DNA of 64,000 nucleotides, from the NCBI RefSeq assembly GCF_014654365.1, contig NZ_BNAY01000001.1, positions 868,001 to 932,000 of the forward strand. The letters are read 5' to 3'. Position 1 is the first letter of the stretch; each line of letters begins with the position of its first letter. The notes beneath the pieces are model-generated. The model saw nothing but the letters and a program-made list of their open reading frames with translations. It was not told the origin of the DNA and made no database searches. Below, piece after piece: positions 33,342 to 42,280 of this stretch. Source of the DNA: Amycolatopsis oliviviridis (GTDB lineage: Bacteria > Actinomycetota > Actinomycetes > Mycobacteriales > Pseudonocardiaceae). A program made the position numbers and the translations under genes.

Positions 33342-35333
33342 CTAGACGACACCGGCCTCGATCAGCTGCTGCCAGATCACGCCTTGGTCCACGACCTCGA
33401 CTTCGAGCTTCTCGGCCTTCGTGAGTTTGCTGGCCCCGACGTCGGCACCGGTGATCAGCAGGTCGGTGTTCGCCGAGACGGAAGACGCGATGGTCGCGCC
33501 CGCCCTTTCGCACAACCGCTGGAAGGTCGGGCGCGGCACCTTCTCGCCGGAGCGCGGGTCGCTGATCGATCCGGTCACGACGACCGTCTTGCCCTCCAGC
33601 GGCGCACCGGCCGCGACGACCGGCGGGAAGTCCTCTTCGCGCACGTCCAGGGAGACACCGACTTCCCGCAGCCGTTCGAGTTCGGGACGCAGCCGGGTGA
33701 GGTGCTCGATCAGGGACGCGGCGACCTTCGGGCCGATGTCCTCCACGGCGACGAGACCTTCTTCGCCTGCGTCGGCGACGTCCTCCAGCGAACCGAATCC
33801 CGCCCGGCACAGCCGCGCGGCGGTGCCCTCGGAGGCCATCGGGATCGCCAGGCCGATCAGCGCCCGGCGCAGGCCGACGCCGCGGCTCGCGTCGATCGAC
33901 TCGATCATGCGCGTGGCTGAGACGTCGCCGATGCGGTCGAACTCCAGCAACGTTTCCTTGGTGAGCCGGTAGAAGTCCGACGGGTGCTCGAGAATCCCGG
34001 TCTCGGCGAGCCTTTCGATCCAGACCCCGCCGATCGCGTCGATGTCCGCCGCCGCACGCGAAGCCCAATGGATCAGCCGCCGGACGGTCTGGGCGGGACA
34101 GGCGACGTTGGTGCAGAACAGTTCTCGGCTGTTGCCCTGTTCGGTCAACGGTTCTTCGCACGACGGGCACACCGAGGGCGGCACGATCTCGCGCTCCTCG
34201 CCGGTGCGCTTCGCCGCGTCGAGGACGCCGGCCACGAACGGGATCACGTCACCGGCTCGGCGTACCAGCACGGTGTCGCCGATCTTGATGCCGCGGGCCT
34301 TGATGACCTCCTGATTGGCCAGCGTCGCACGGGTGACGGTGGTGCCGCCGACGAACACCGGCTCCAGCCACGCGACGGGAGCGATCTTGCCGGTCTTGCC
34401 GACATCCCAGACCACGTCGGCGAGCACGGTGGTCTTCTCCTCGGCGGCGAACTTGAACGCCAGGGCGCCGCGCGGTGAGCTGGACCGTGTTCCGGCGGCG
34501 GCGTAGGCGTCGCGATCCGCCAGGCGCAGCACGGCGCCGTCGAGGTCGTAATCGAGGTCGTTGCGCTGCTGCTCGATGGTGGTGATGACGGCCTGGGCCG
34601 CTTCGGCGTCGTGACAGTGACGCATGTCGGCGGCGGCGAACCCGAGCGTCCGCAGCGCGCCGTCGAGATCGGTGTCCGCGCTGTCGGGCTCGGTGGAGAG
34701 ATCGAAGGCGAAGAACTGGAGACGCCGCTCGGCGACCGTGGCCGGATCCTTGGCGCGCAGGGTCCCCGCGGCGGCGTTGCGCGGGTTGATCAGCGGCTTG
34801 TCCGGGTGGACCTTGTTGTACGCGGCGAAGGTGGACCGGAGCATGACGGCCTCGCCGCGGACCTCGACCCGGCCGGGCGCGTCGACCTTGTCCGGGACGC
34901 CGTCGGTCAGCGCCCGCACCAGCATGGTCACGTCGTCGCCGGTGGTCCCGTCGCCGCGGGTGACCGCCCTGGCGAGCCGCCCGTTCTCGTAGACCAGGGC
35001 CAGCGACAGGCCGTCCAGCTTCGGCATGACGACCACCGGCTGCCCGGGGAAGCGGGTGAAGAAGGCCTCGACCTGCTCGGGTTTGGTCGCCTTCTCCAGC
35101 GACAGCATCGGGCGCGAGTGCCGGATGGGGGCGTGCAGGACGGCGGGAGCGCCGACCTGGTCGAGCGGGTTCGGATCCGGGGTCAGCTCGGGGTTGGCCT
35201 CGATGAGCCCACGCAACTCGTCCTCGATCGCGTCGTAGTCGGCATCGGCCACTTTCGGCGAGCCCCGGTAGTAGGCGTCGCGAAGGACGACGATCTGATC
35301 GGCGAGTTCTTGGATGCGGTCCCGAGCGTTCAC
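33342..35333 (-). CDS. ligA: NAD-dependent DNA ligase, LigA-type, divergent
   Basis: A 663-residue NAD+-dependent DNA ligase that seals nicks. It has domain Ia (YYRGSPKVADADYDAIEDEL), the adenylation motif MPKLDGLSL with catalytic Lys105, an OB-fold, a four-Cys zinc finger (CPSCEEPL...FCTNVACPAQ), HhH repeats and a C-terminal BRCT (from about residue 570; TVVVTGSISDPRSG). KLDG instead of the common KIDG, and DQVGAPAVLHAPIRHSRPMLSLEKA, set it apart from typical housekeeping copies, so it may be a second ligase. GTG 35333 (VNARDRIQELADQI) is the best start; no clear ribosome-binding site. Convergent with the 2-MIB operon. Confidence 0.92.
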   Translation of the reverse strand: MNARDRIQELADQIVVLRDAYYRGSPKVADADYDAIEDELRGLIEANPELTPDPNPLDQVGAPAVLHAPIRHSRPMLSLEKATKPEQVEAFFTRFPGQPVVVMPKLDGLSLALVYENGRLARAVTRGDGTTGDDVTMLVRALTDGVPDKVDAPGRVEVRGEAVMLRSTFAAYNKVHPDKPLINPRNAAAGTLRAKDPATVAERRLQFFAFDLSTEPDSADTDLDGALRTLGFAAADMRHCHDAEAAQAVITTIEQQRNDLDYDLDGAVLRLADRDAYAAAGTRSSSPRGALAFKFAAEEKTTVLADVVWDVGKTGKIAPVAWLEPVFVGGTTVTRATLANQEVIKARGIKIGDTVLVRRAGDVIPFVAGVLDAAKRTGEEREIVPPSVCPSCEEPLTEQGNSRELFCTNVACPAQTVRRLIHWASRAAADIDAIGGVWIERLAETGILEHPSDFYRLTKETLLEFDRIGDVSATRMIESIDASRGVGLRRALIGLAIPMASEGTAARLCRAGFGSLEDVADAGEEGLVAVEDIGPKVAASLIEHLTRLRPELERLREVGVSLDVREEDFPPVVAAGAPLEGKTVVVTGSISDPRSGEKVPRPTFQRLCERAGATIASSVSANTDLLITGADVGASKLTKAEKLEVEVVDQGVIWQQLIEAGVV

Positions 35334-35387
35334 GGGGCAGAGATTACCCGTGACCACCGACAGAACCGTGTCCGAAGAGGACTCGTG

Positions 35388-36485
35388 TCACGGGTTGACG
35401 GCGAGCACGAGGAACGAGGCCAGCAGGACCAGATGCACGCCGCCCTGCAGCCGGGTCGCGCGGCCGGGAACGACGGTCAGCACGCTGACCGCGATCGTCA
35501 GCGCGAGCAGCACGATGTGGGTCGCGCCGAGCCCGAGCAGCAGCGGGCCGTCCAGCCAGATCGACGCCAGCGCGATGGTCGGGATGGTGAGCCCGATGCT
35601 CGCGATCGCCGAACCGTAGGCGAGGTTGAGGCTGGTCTGCATCCGGTCGCGCCGCGCGGCCCGCGTCGCGGCCAGGGTTTCCGGCAGCAGCACCAGCATC
35701 GCGATCACGACGCCGACGAACGACTGCGGGAAGCCCGCCGCGCTGACCCCCGCTTCGATCGCGGGCGATTCGACCTTGGCCAGGCCGACCACGGCGACCA
35801 ACGCCACCAGCAGCAGCCCGAGGCTGGTGAGCGCGGCCTTGTTGCTCGGCGGTTCGGCGTGGTCGTCCTCCTTGACCGAGCCCTCGCTGTCGACAGGCAG
35901 GAAGAAGTCGCGATGGCGGACGGTCTGTGTGAGCACGAAAAGGCCGTACAGCAGCAGCGAGGCGACGGCGGCGAAGGTGAGCTGTGTGCCGTTGAAGGCC
36001 GGGCCGGGGGTGCTGGTGGTGAAGGTCGGCAGCACGAGGGTGACGGTGGCGAGCGTCGCCACGGTGGCGAGTGCGCCGCCGCTGCCTTCCGAGTTGAAAT
36101 GCGTTTCGCCGTAGCGGCGCGCGCCGACCATGAGCGAAATACCCGCGATGCCGTTCATGGTGATCATCACCGCGGCGAACACCGTGTCCCGGGCCAGCGT
36201 CCCGGCTTCGGGGCCGCCGGAGGACATCATCGTGACGATCAGCGCGACCTCGATGACCGTGACCGCGATCGCCAGTACGAGCGAGCCGAAGGGTTCCCCG
36301 ACACGATGGGCGACGACTTCGGCGTGGTGCACCGCGGCGAGCACGGTCCCGGCGAGGGCGATGGCGACGACGGCGACCGGGATGGGGCCCAGGTCACGGC
36401 CCCAGCTCAGCACGAGGACGACGATGGCGAGCACCGGCATGACGGTGGTCCAGGACACGGGGAATCGTCTGCGCGAAGCTGCCAT
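35388..36485 (-). CDS. Calcium:proton antiporter, CaCA family
   Basis: A 365-residue ChaA-like Ca2+/H+ antiporter with about eleven membrane helices in two repeats. The alpha-repeat motifs carry the conserved Glu: GSLVLAIAVTVIEVALIV in the first half and VIAMLVLLPETLAATRAA in the second. A charged loop between (SEGSVKEDDHAEPPSN) is cytoplasmic. ATG 36485 has GAAGGTG upstream. It exports Ca2+ or Na+/K+ across the membrane. Confidence 0.9.
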   Translation of the reverse strand: MAASRRRFPVSWTTVMPVLAIVVLVLSWGRDLGPIPVAVVAIALAGTVLAAVHHAEVVAHRVGEPFGSLVLAIAVTVIEVALIVTMMSSGGPEAGTLARDTVFAAVMITMNGIAGISLMVGARRYGETHFNSEGSGGALATVATLATVTLVLPTFTTSTPGPAFNGTQLTFAAVASLLLYGLFVLTQTVRHRDFFLPVDSEGSVKEDDHAEPPSNKAALTSLGLLLVALVAVVGLAKVESPAIEAGVSAAGFPQSFVGVVIAMLVLLPETLAATRAARRDRMQTSLNLAYGSAIASIGLTIPTIALASIWLDGPLLLGLGATHIVLLALTIAVSVLTVVPGRATRLQGGVHLVLLASFLVLAVNP

Positions 36486-36550
36486 GACGTCACCTTCGCA
36501 CACCCTGCGTGACCTTGCCCCTCCACGAGGGGCGCGGGGTGACGAAGTTC

Positions 36551-37087
36551 TTAGCGGGCGCCGACGCCGTTCAGGAAGGTGCCGACGAGCAGGTCGGCGG
36601 CGCGCGGAGCGTCCATGTCCTCGTGCGAGGCGAGATGGAGGAGCTGGATCAGGAGACGGCTCGCCCAGCCGTCCGGAAGGTCCGCGCGGAGGAAGCCCTC
36701 GTCCGTCGCACGCCGGAGGAAGGCGTCCACTTCGGTGGTGAGCCGGCTCCGGCGGTCCTGGATGGACGGTTCGGTGCGCATCCGGGTGAGCTCGACCGGC
36801 CAGGCGCGGTTGACCTCGATGATCCCTTCGACGTAACGGTGCAGCGCCACGGGGACCGCGGTCTCGGTGAGCCGGGCGGCCCGGACGACCTCTTCGACCG
36901 CTGTCAGCCGGGAGTCGTAAATGGCCGCCAAGAGGTCTTCGCGGGAGTCGAAGCGTCGATAGACGGTGCGCCTGTCGACACCCGCTTCGGCGGCGATCGC
37001 GCTGATGCTCGCCGACGGGTCGCGCGCCAGCATCCGCGCGCCCGTGGTCAGGACGGCTTCGAGATTGCGCGCCGCGTCAGCTCTCAT
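36551..37087 (-). CDS. TetR-family transcriptional regulator
   Basis: A 178-residue TetR regulator. The N-terminal HTH is at about residues 10-52 (SISAIAAEAGVDRRTVYRRFDSREDLL). The C-terminal part has WASRLLIQLLHLASHED. It is divergent from the aldehyde dehydrogenase gene (78-base spacer), which it probably controls; no clean palindrome stands out, though GTTAAC and scattered GTCAC/GTGAC halves are present. Confidence 0.9.
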   Translation of the reverse strand: MRADAARNLEAVLTTGARMLARDPSASISAIAAEAGVDRRTVYRRFDSREDLLAAIYDSRLTAVEEVVRAARLTETAVPVALHRYVEGIIEVNRAWPVELTRMRTEPSIQDRRSRLTTEVDAFLRRATDEGFLRADLPDGWASRLLIQLLHLASHEDMDAPRAADLLVGTFLNGVGAR

Positions 37088-37165
37088 GACCGGGAATGTA
37101 TCACGTCACTGTGTCGTTAACCGTCATAAGTGCTACGTTGATGTGACAGTTAGAGAGGCGGAACG

Positions 37166-38617
37166 ATGATCATGAACGACAGGCTCTTCATCGGAGGCGA
37201 ATGGACGACGCCGAGCGATCCGGCACCACTGGACATCGTGTCCCCGCACGACCAGTCGGTTCTGGGCCGCGTCGTCCAGGCTCTCCCCGCGGACATCGAC
37301 CGCGCCGTCGCCGCGGCCAGGACCGCCTTCGACGAAGGGCCGTGGCCGCGGACCTCGCCGGAGGAGCGGATCGCGGTGCTCCGGCGCCTGAACGCGCTGA
37401 GGGAGGCCCGTGCGGACGAGGTCGCCGAGGTGATCTCGGCCGAGAACGGCTCGTCCCTCTGGTTCACCCGGGCCGGGCAACCCGGGGTGGGACGGCAGGC
37501 CGTCTCGTATCTGAAGGCGGCCGAGGAATTCGGCTGGGAGGAGACGCTCACGCCCTCGGATCCGAGCGCGCCGTTCCGGTCGATCGTGCGCCGCGAACCG
37601 ATCGGCGTGGTCGCCGCGATCATCCCGTGGAACTCGCCGTTCTCGGCGTCGATGGCCAAGATCGTCCCGGCACTGCTCGCGGGGAACACGGTCGTCCTCA
37701 AGGTCTCGCCGGAGAACTCGCTCAGCATGAGCCTGCTCGCGGACATGCTGGCGGAGGCCGGTTTGCCGTCCGGGGTGATCAGCGTGCTGCCCGCGGACCG
37801 GGAGACCAGCGAGTACCTGGTGAAGCACCCCGGCGTCGACAAGATCGCGTTCACCGGCTCGACCGCCGCCGGCCGCCGGATCGCCTCGCTGGCGGGGGAG
37901 CAGCTGAAGCGGGTCAGCCTCGAACTGGGCGGCAAATCCGCGGCCGTGATCCTGCCCGACGCCGTGCTGACCGACGTCATCGCCGGCCTGAAGTTCGGCT
38001 CCCTGCTCAACAACGGCGAGGCGTGCATCGCGCAGACGCGGATCCTGGCGCCGAGGAGCCGGTACGACGAGGTCGTCGCCGGACTCAAGGACATGATGGA
38101 GTCCCTCGTCGTCGGGGATCCGGCCGACGAGAAGACCTTCATCGGCCCGATGGTGCGGCCCGGCCAGCAGCAGCGCGTGCGTGACTACATCGAACTCGGG
38201 ATCGCCGAAGGCGCGCGTCTGGTCACCGGAGGTTCCGAGATCCCGGCCGGTCTGGACAAGGGCAACTACGTCACCCCGACGTTGTTCGCCGACGTCGACA
38301 GCACGATGCGCATCGCCCAGGAGGAGATCTTCGGTCCGGTGCTGGTCGTCATGCCTTACGACGACGAGGACGACGCCGTCCGCATCGCCAACGACTCGGA
38401 GTACGGGCTCTCCGGCGGCGTCTGGTCGGCCGACGAGGAACACGCGCTCACCGTCGCGCGGCGGATGCGCACCGGGACCGTCACCGTGAACGGGGCGCCG
38501 ATCGGTTTCGACGGTCCCTTCGGCGGGTTCAAGGCCAGTGGAATCGGTCGCGAATACGGCGCGGCGGGCCTCGCTCAGTACGTGGAGCTGAAGACCGTCA
38601 CCGTGCCGGCGCGGTGA
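37166..38617 (+). CDS. NAD(P)-dependent aldehyde dehydrogenase
   Basis: A 483-residue aldehyde dehydrogenase. NAD-binding and catalytic features are present: IIPWNSPFSASMAK, FTGSTAAGRRIAS, LELGGKSAAVIL (general base Glu) and NNGEACIAQTR with the nucleophilic Cys. The C-terminus GPFGGFKASGIGREYGAAGL is typical of the family. ATG 37166 has AGAGGCGGAACG upstream; ATG 37172 is an alternative. It oxidises an aldehyde of unknown identity, probably under control of the divergent TetR gene. Confidence 0.93.
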   Translation: MIMNDRLFIGGEWTTPSDPAPLDIVSPHDQSVLGRVVQALPADIDRAVAAARTAFDEGPWPRTSPEERIAVLRRLNALREARADEVAEVISAENGSSLWFTRAGQPGVGRQAVSYLKAAEEFGWEETLTPSDPSAPFRSIVRREPIGVVAAIIPWNSPFSASMAKIVPALLAGNTVVLKVSPENSLSMSLLADMLAEAGLPSGVISVLPADRETSEYLVKHPGVDKIAFTGSTAAGRRIASLAGEQLKRVSLELGGKSAAVILPDAVLTDVIAGLKFGSLLNNGEACIAQTRILAPRSRYDEVVAGLKDMMESLVVGDPADEKTFIGPMVRPGQQQRVRDYIELGIAEGARLVTGGSEIPAGLDKGNYVTPTLFADVDSTMRIAQEEIFGPVLVVMPYDDEDDAVRIANDSEYGLSGGVWSADEEHALTVARRMRTGTVTVNGAPIGFDGPFGGFKASGIGREYGAAGLAQYVELKTVTVPAR

Positions 38618-38630
38618 CGGTCGCGAGCCG

Positions 38631-38885
38631 TCACGACGGGCGGGCGCCGGGGATGCTGATCGTGATCCGCTGGTCCTCGGCCACGATGCGCTGAAGCCGG
38701 AACCGGCAGAGGGCGTGGAACATCTCGCCCAGCGCCTCGGGGTCGATGCGGCCTTCGAGGTCGCGCCTGCTCGCGTTGAGTACCCGGCTGATCACGGCGG
38801 CGGGCACCCGGCCGCCGAACTCACCCATCAGCCAAACACCGATCTCGCCGATCTCCTCGGTGATCGTGCGCTGCGCGGTCATCAT
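38631..38885 (-). CDS. Small protein, possible three-helical-bundle dimerization domain
   Basis: An 84-residue helical protein beginning MMTAQRTITEEIGEIGVWLMGEFG. It resembles the short actinobacterial three-helical-bundle dimerization proteins (IGEIGVWLM, VPAAVISRVLNASRRDLEG). No membrane segment or catalytic motif. ATG 38885 has GAGGGG upstream. Function unknown. The 240-base region after its start (38886-39125) contains a perfect TGCACGG-AA-CCGTGCA palindrome at 39005-39020, a possible operator for the next gene. Confidence 0.65.
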   Translation of the reverse strand: MMTAQRTITEEIGEIGVWLMGEFGGRVPAAVISRVLNASRRDLEGRIDPEALGEMFHALCRFRLQRIVAEDQRITISIPGARPS

Positions 38886-39125
38886 CCTTACCCCTCTGAG
38901 TCGGAGTCCCGCCGGGCTTGCCCCGGTGAAATCGCGACGCGCGAGGGAAATCCCCATGACGGGAAACCCGCGAGATTGCTCTGCTCGGCCTAACCGCCCT
39001 CGGTTGCACGGAACCGTGCAGCGGGCGGAGTCGATCTCCGGGGAAACCCTGATGCGATCGATTCACCCGTGTGTCAGCCTCGAAATCGACCATTGTGGAC
39101 AGTCAGGGAGGAGGGCGCACGCGTA

Positions 39126-39659
39126 GTGGCCCCACCAAGGGATGAAGAAACCGAGCAGTGGATTGCGGAGCTGACGGCGCTCAGTGACCTTTACCGGTCG
39201 GCGGAGACCGAGGGGTCGGCGGAGGCGGTGTCACACGCGGGGTGGCACACCGGGGCCCGGCTCTGGCCAGGCAGCGCGCACGGGCGGCTGCTGGCCTACA
39301 ACGATTCGGGCGTCGAGGCGGAGTGCATCTTCCGTGAGGGAGAGAAGACGCTGTTCAACATCATGAGCACCGGGTACGGCAACGACACCACCGAGCGCGG
39401 GTTCGCGGTGTGGAGTGCGCGGCCGGGCGCGCTGGGCGCGATCGACCCCGGGGTGACCCGGCTGGAGGTGGCAGACGCGGAGGGCGTCGTCGTCCGGGCC
39501 GAAATCGTGGCCCACACCTTCGCCGTGGACGTGGACCTGGGGCCGGCACCTCAGACGATCGACGAGGTGTTCGCCCCCTGGGAGCCACCGGACCTGACGG
39601 TCCGGGTGTACGGCGAGAGCGACGCGTTGCGCTACGAAGGTCCGCTGCTGACCAGGTGA
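39126..39659 (+). CDS. Hypothetical protein
   Basis: A 177-residue acidic protein with no signal peptide or membrane segment. It reads as an N-terminal helical part (EQWIAELTALSDLYRSAETEG) followed by beta-rich sequence (RLLAYNDSGVEAECIFREGEK, LTVRVYGESDALRYEG). I recognise no family. GTG 39126 is chosen because GGGAGGAGGG lies 10 bases upstream. It ends just before a strong hairpin at 39664-39706. Confidence 0.65.
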   Translation: MAPPRDEETEQWIAELTALSDLYRSAETEGSAEAVSHAGWHTGARLWPGSAHGRLLAYNDSGVEAECIFREGEKTLFNIMSTGYGNDTTERGFAVWSARPGALGAIDPGVTRLEVADAEGVVVRAEIVAHTFAVDVDLGPAPQTIDEVFAPWEPPDLTVRVYGESDALRYEGPLLTR

Positions 39660-39663
39660 CCGT

Positions 39664-39706
39664 GAAGGCCCCCTTCACCGCGTCGGACGCGGTGAAGGGG
39701 GCCTTC
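39664..39706. terminator. Perfect 21-bp palindrome, terminator between convergent genes
   Basis: Arms 39664-39684 and 39686-39706 are perfectly complementary around a single base. The core GAAGGCCCCCTTC belongs to the repeat family at 19740-19798 and 54482-54536. It lies 4 bases after one stop and 15 bases before the opposing stop, so it serves both genes. Confidence 0.8.
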
Positions 39707-39720
39707 GGGTACTTACGAGA

Positions 39721-41196
39721 TCAGCCGTTCGGAGTCGTGATCACCGCGAACTTGGATCCTTGACTGGCGATCCGTTCGCTGAGATCGGTGGTGATCGTCT
39801 CGATCGGCGCGTAGTTGTTCAGTTCGCCGGCCTGGCAGGGGCCCGACCGCGACTGCTGGTTGCCGATCAGGATGCCCAGGGCCGCGTGATCGGCCTGGCT
39901 GAACAACGGTCCGCCGCTGTCGCCCGGACGGGCGCACAGGTCGGTGTTGATGCCGACGTCCGTGGACAGGACCCGGCCGCAGCGGGTGCCGACGAGGTAA
40001 CCCGCACCCGCGCCACTGTCGACCGAGTCCGGGTAGTTCACCGCGCTCGACGCCGTCCCGGAAGCACAGACGACATACCCGGCCTTGATGTCGGCGAGCT
40101 TGCGGGCGCCGGTGATGTACTCGTCGACCGAGGTGGCCTGCTGACCGCACGGGGTGTCGCCGTTGCTGTCCATGCCACCGTTGCGGCAGTACTTCAGCAC
40201 CCGGTTGCGGCCGGTCTGGCCTTCGAGCCACTTCGTCGACGCCGCGTCGTTGACGTACGGCAGCGCCGCGTAGTCGTACGGGTAGGAACTCTTCTCGATG
40301 CCATGCTGCTGCAGCACGTCGTTGCCGTTGTGCTGGGTCGGCGTGTTGTTGGTCTTGGTCCGCATGCAGTGTCCCGCGGTCAGGACCCAGCCCTTGCCGG
40401 GGAAACCGCCGCCCGTGGAGCGCAGGTTGAAGGCGCTGGTGCAGCCGCCCCAAGTGCCGTCGTCCCGCTTCATGTCCAGCCGGAGGCCGCCGCGCATCGG
40501 GCCGTAGTTCGTGCAGTAGAGCGGATGACAGAAACCCAGGTCCACGTTCGGCGTGGACAGCGCGTTCGGGTTCTTCAGCACGCGGGAGACGACGATGCCG
40601 GGTTCCGCCGCCGCGGCTTCCCGGGCGGTGTTCACCTCGGCGGTCACGACGTCGCCTGCGGCGCGAACAGCCGCCTTCTCCTGTGCCACCCAGTCGCGTT
40701 CCCACAGCACGACGCGGTTCTCGGACTCACTCACTGCGGGCAGGTAGACCGCTTCCCGTCCCGCGCCGACCTTGGCCGCGACGCGTTCCTTCGCCGCCGT
40801 GAGCTGCCGCAACGAATGCTGGACCTGGTGCGTGCGAACGCCGGAACGGTCCGGCATCGCCCGCAGATACGGCTCGGCCGCGGCCGGCCTGGTCATGGCC
40901 ACGACCAACTGGCCCTTGTCCTGGTCGAGCCACATGCCGCCGTACTCGGCGCCACGATCGCGGCGCAGCAGCTCGTCCAGCTTGTCGCCGTCGGTCTGCA
41001 ACTCCAGACGGCGTAACGCTTCCTGCTCGTTCACCCGGTAGTTCTCGACCAGGTAGCGCACCGACTCCTGCACCGAAGCGGGGTCGAGCGAGGTGTGGAA
41101 CGACTGTACGGTGTCGGCCGACGCCGAGCCGCTCAGTGCCGCTGTCGCCGCCAGCACCGAAACGGCAAGGGCCCCCAGTCTTCTAGCTCTCCGCAC
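39721..41196 (-). CDS. Secreted S1-family serine protease
   Basis: A 491-residue secreted chymotrypsin-like protease. Signal peptide at residues 1-28 (basic start, Ala-rich core, SASA cleavage site). Then a long prodomain (about 30-190, streptogrisin-like) and a protease domain. The triad is His in VLTAGHCM, Asp in SYPYDYAAL, Ser in ARPGDSGGPLF. Many Cys residues suggest disulphides. It is extracellular and probably degrades protein for nutrition. Confidence 0.9.
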   Translation of the reverse strand: MRRARRLGALAVSVLAATAALSGSASADTVQSFHTSLDPASVQESVRYLVENYRVNEQEALRRLELQTDGDKLDELLRRDRGAEYGGMWLDQDKGQLVVAMTRPAAAEPYLRAMPDRSGVRTHQVQHSLRQLTAAKERVAAKVGAGREAVYLPAVSESENRVVLWERDWVAQEKAAVRAAGDVVTAEVNTAREAAAAEPGIVVSRVLKNPNALSTPNVDLGFCHPLYCTNYGPMRGGLRLDMKRDDGTWGGCTSAFNLRSTGGGFPGKGWVLTAGHCMRTKTNNTPTQHNGNDVLQQHGIEKSSYPYDYAALPYVNDAASTKWLEGQTGRNRVLKYCRNGGMDSNGDTPCGQQATSVDEYITGARKLADIKAGYVVCASGTASSAVNYPDSVDSGAGAGYLVGTRCGRVLSTDVGINTDLCARPGDSGGPLFSQADHAALGILIGNQQSRSGPCQAGELNNYAPIETITTDLSERIASQGSKFAVITTPNG

Positions 41197-41322
41197 AAGA
41201 TCTCCTCACATGTCGGGGACTTCGCGATCATTTAACCGGAGGACGCCGAGCAGGTGTGGGGAGTTTTCGATCCGGCCTGGGCCCCGTGCCGGCCGAGCGG
41301 CGGGCACGGGGCGAAGTCCGGG

Positions 41323-41724
41323 CTACAGGCTCGGCTCCCGCCGCTGCTTTCCTCGGCGGGCCTTGACGATCCAGGCGCCGAAGAGAGTCAGCAGGCCGAC
41401 GCAGGTCCCGGCCGACACACCGACTTCCGGTGTGCTGATCTTGACGACGCCGACGACGATCCCGCCGCCGATCGTCAGCAGCAGGCACATCCGCAGGGTC
41501 GGGGCCCAGCCGGCCAGCACCGTCATCGCCAGGCAAAGCCAGCTGTCGCGGGTCTGCACTTTGCGATGGCGCCCCGGGGTCCTCAGAAGCGGCCGCGCCG
41601 AGCGGATCATCTCCGCGGAACTGGCGACCCGGCGAGGTGGCTCCTCGACGTGCTCGATGACGACTTTGACCCGTCGTGGAGGGCTGCTGTCTGGTGTCTT
41701 CGCATTATCAGGCTGTATGGTCAC
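41323..41724 (-). CDS. Small membrane protein
   Basis: A 133-residue protein with a hydrophilic Pro/Arg-rich N-terminus and two membrane helices near residues 65-95 and 100-120 (LCLAMTVLAGWAPTLRMCLLL, then the VGLLTLFGAWIVKARRG end). GTG 41724 has AGGACAGGAC upstream. I do not recognise a family; it may be a transmembrane helper or stress protein. Confidence 0.6.
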   Translation of the reverse strand: MTIQPDNAKTPDSSPPRRVKVVIEHVEEPPRRVASSAEMIRSARPLLRTPGRHRKVQTRDSWLCLAMTVLAGWAPTLRMCLLLTIGGGIVVGVVKISTPEVGVSAGTCVGLLTLFGAWIVKARRGKQRREPSL

Positions 41725-42280
41725 GGCGTCCTGTCCTTGTTCTAGCGAGCGGGCGAATGGACATCCGCGTGGCCTCCTGTTACCGCAGGGGGCCACGCGC
41801 GCGTTACCGGTTCTTGACCCGGTGCGGCTGAGAACATCTTGGCGAAAGCAGACTGTGACCGTTCAGTAGTACTGCGTGTGTCGCGCTGAACGGTATGCCT
41901 GCGTCGCTCAACGGTCTGGGTGATCCCGAGAACTACTAAAAGTAGTCATTGGCGCCGAACGGACCAATGCCGCCAGGCGGCTCCGATAGGCCGGCTGCTT
42001 GCTTCCCCCGTGTCGATCGAGGTCAGCGCGAGAGTCACTGTCGCCCTGATCTCCGCAGGTAGATGACCAAGTCGTGCATGCCGTGCTCGTTGTCTTCGCG
42101 GTATGAAAAATGCTGATCGCAACCGCCGGATACGGTCAGCTTTCGCCAAAACCGAGCATCGACGCTCACGGTGAGTTCACTCGATCAGGCGGCCGGATGC
42201 CCGTTGTCGCCCCGCTCGGCTCACGAACAGCGAGTGACTGCGCCGATCGGGCGGTCACACTCCGGACATGTCGTCGCGGG
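41725..42280. other. Intergenic region with ACCGTTCAG inverted repeats
   Basis: About 555 bases with no gene I can support. It contains the perfect 9-base inverted repeat ACCGTTCAG (41858-41866) and CTGAACGGT (41886-41894), a third partial copy TCAACGGTC (41908-41916), and several TAGTA/TACTA motifs, including the end CTACTAAAAGTAG. This could be an operator cluster or a decayed mobile end. A short open frame at 41946-42149 (minus) lacks a ribosome-binding site and family likeness. Confidence 0.5.

Noticed and set aside
34611..36512. A 633-residue plus-strand frame
   Set aside because: It lies opposite ligA and the Ca2+/H+ antiporter and has low-complexity composition.
41946..42149. A 67-residue minus-strand frame
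   Set aside because: No ribosome-binding site, no family likeness, and base composition like intergenic DNA.
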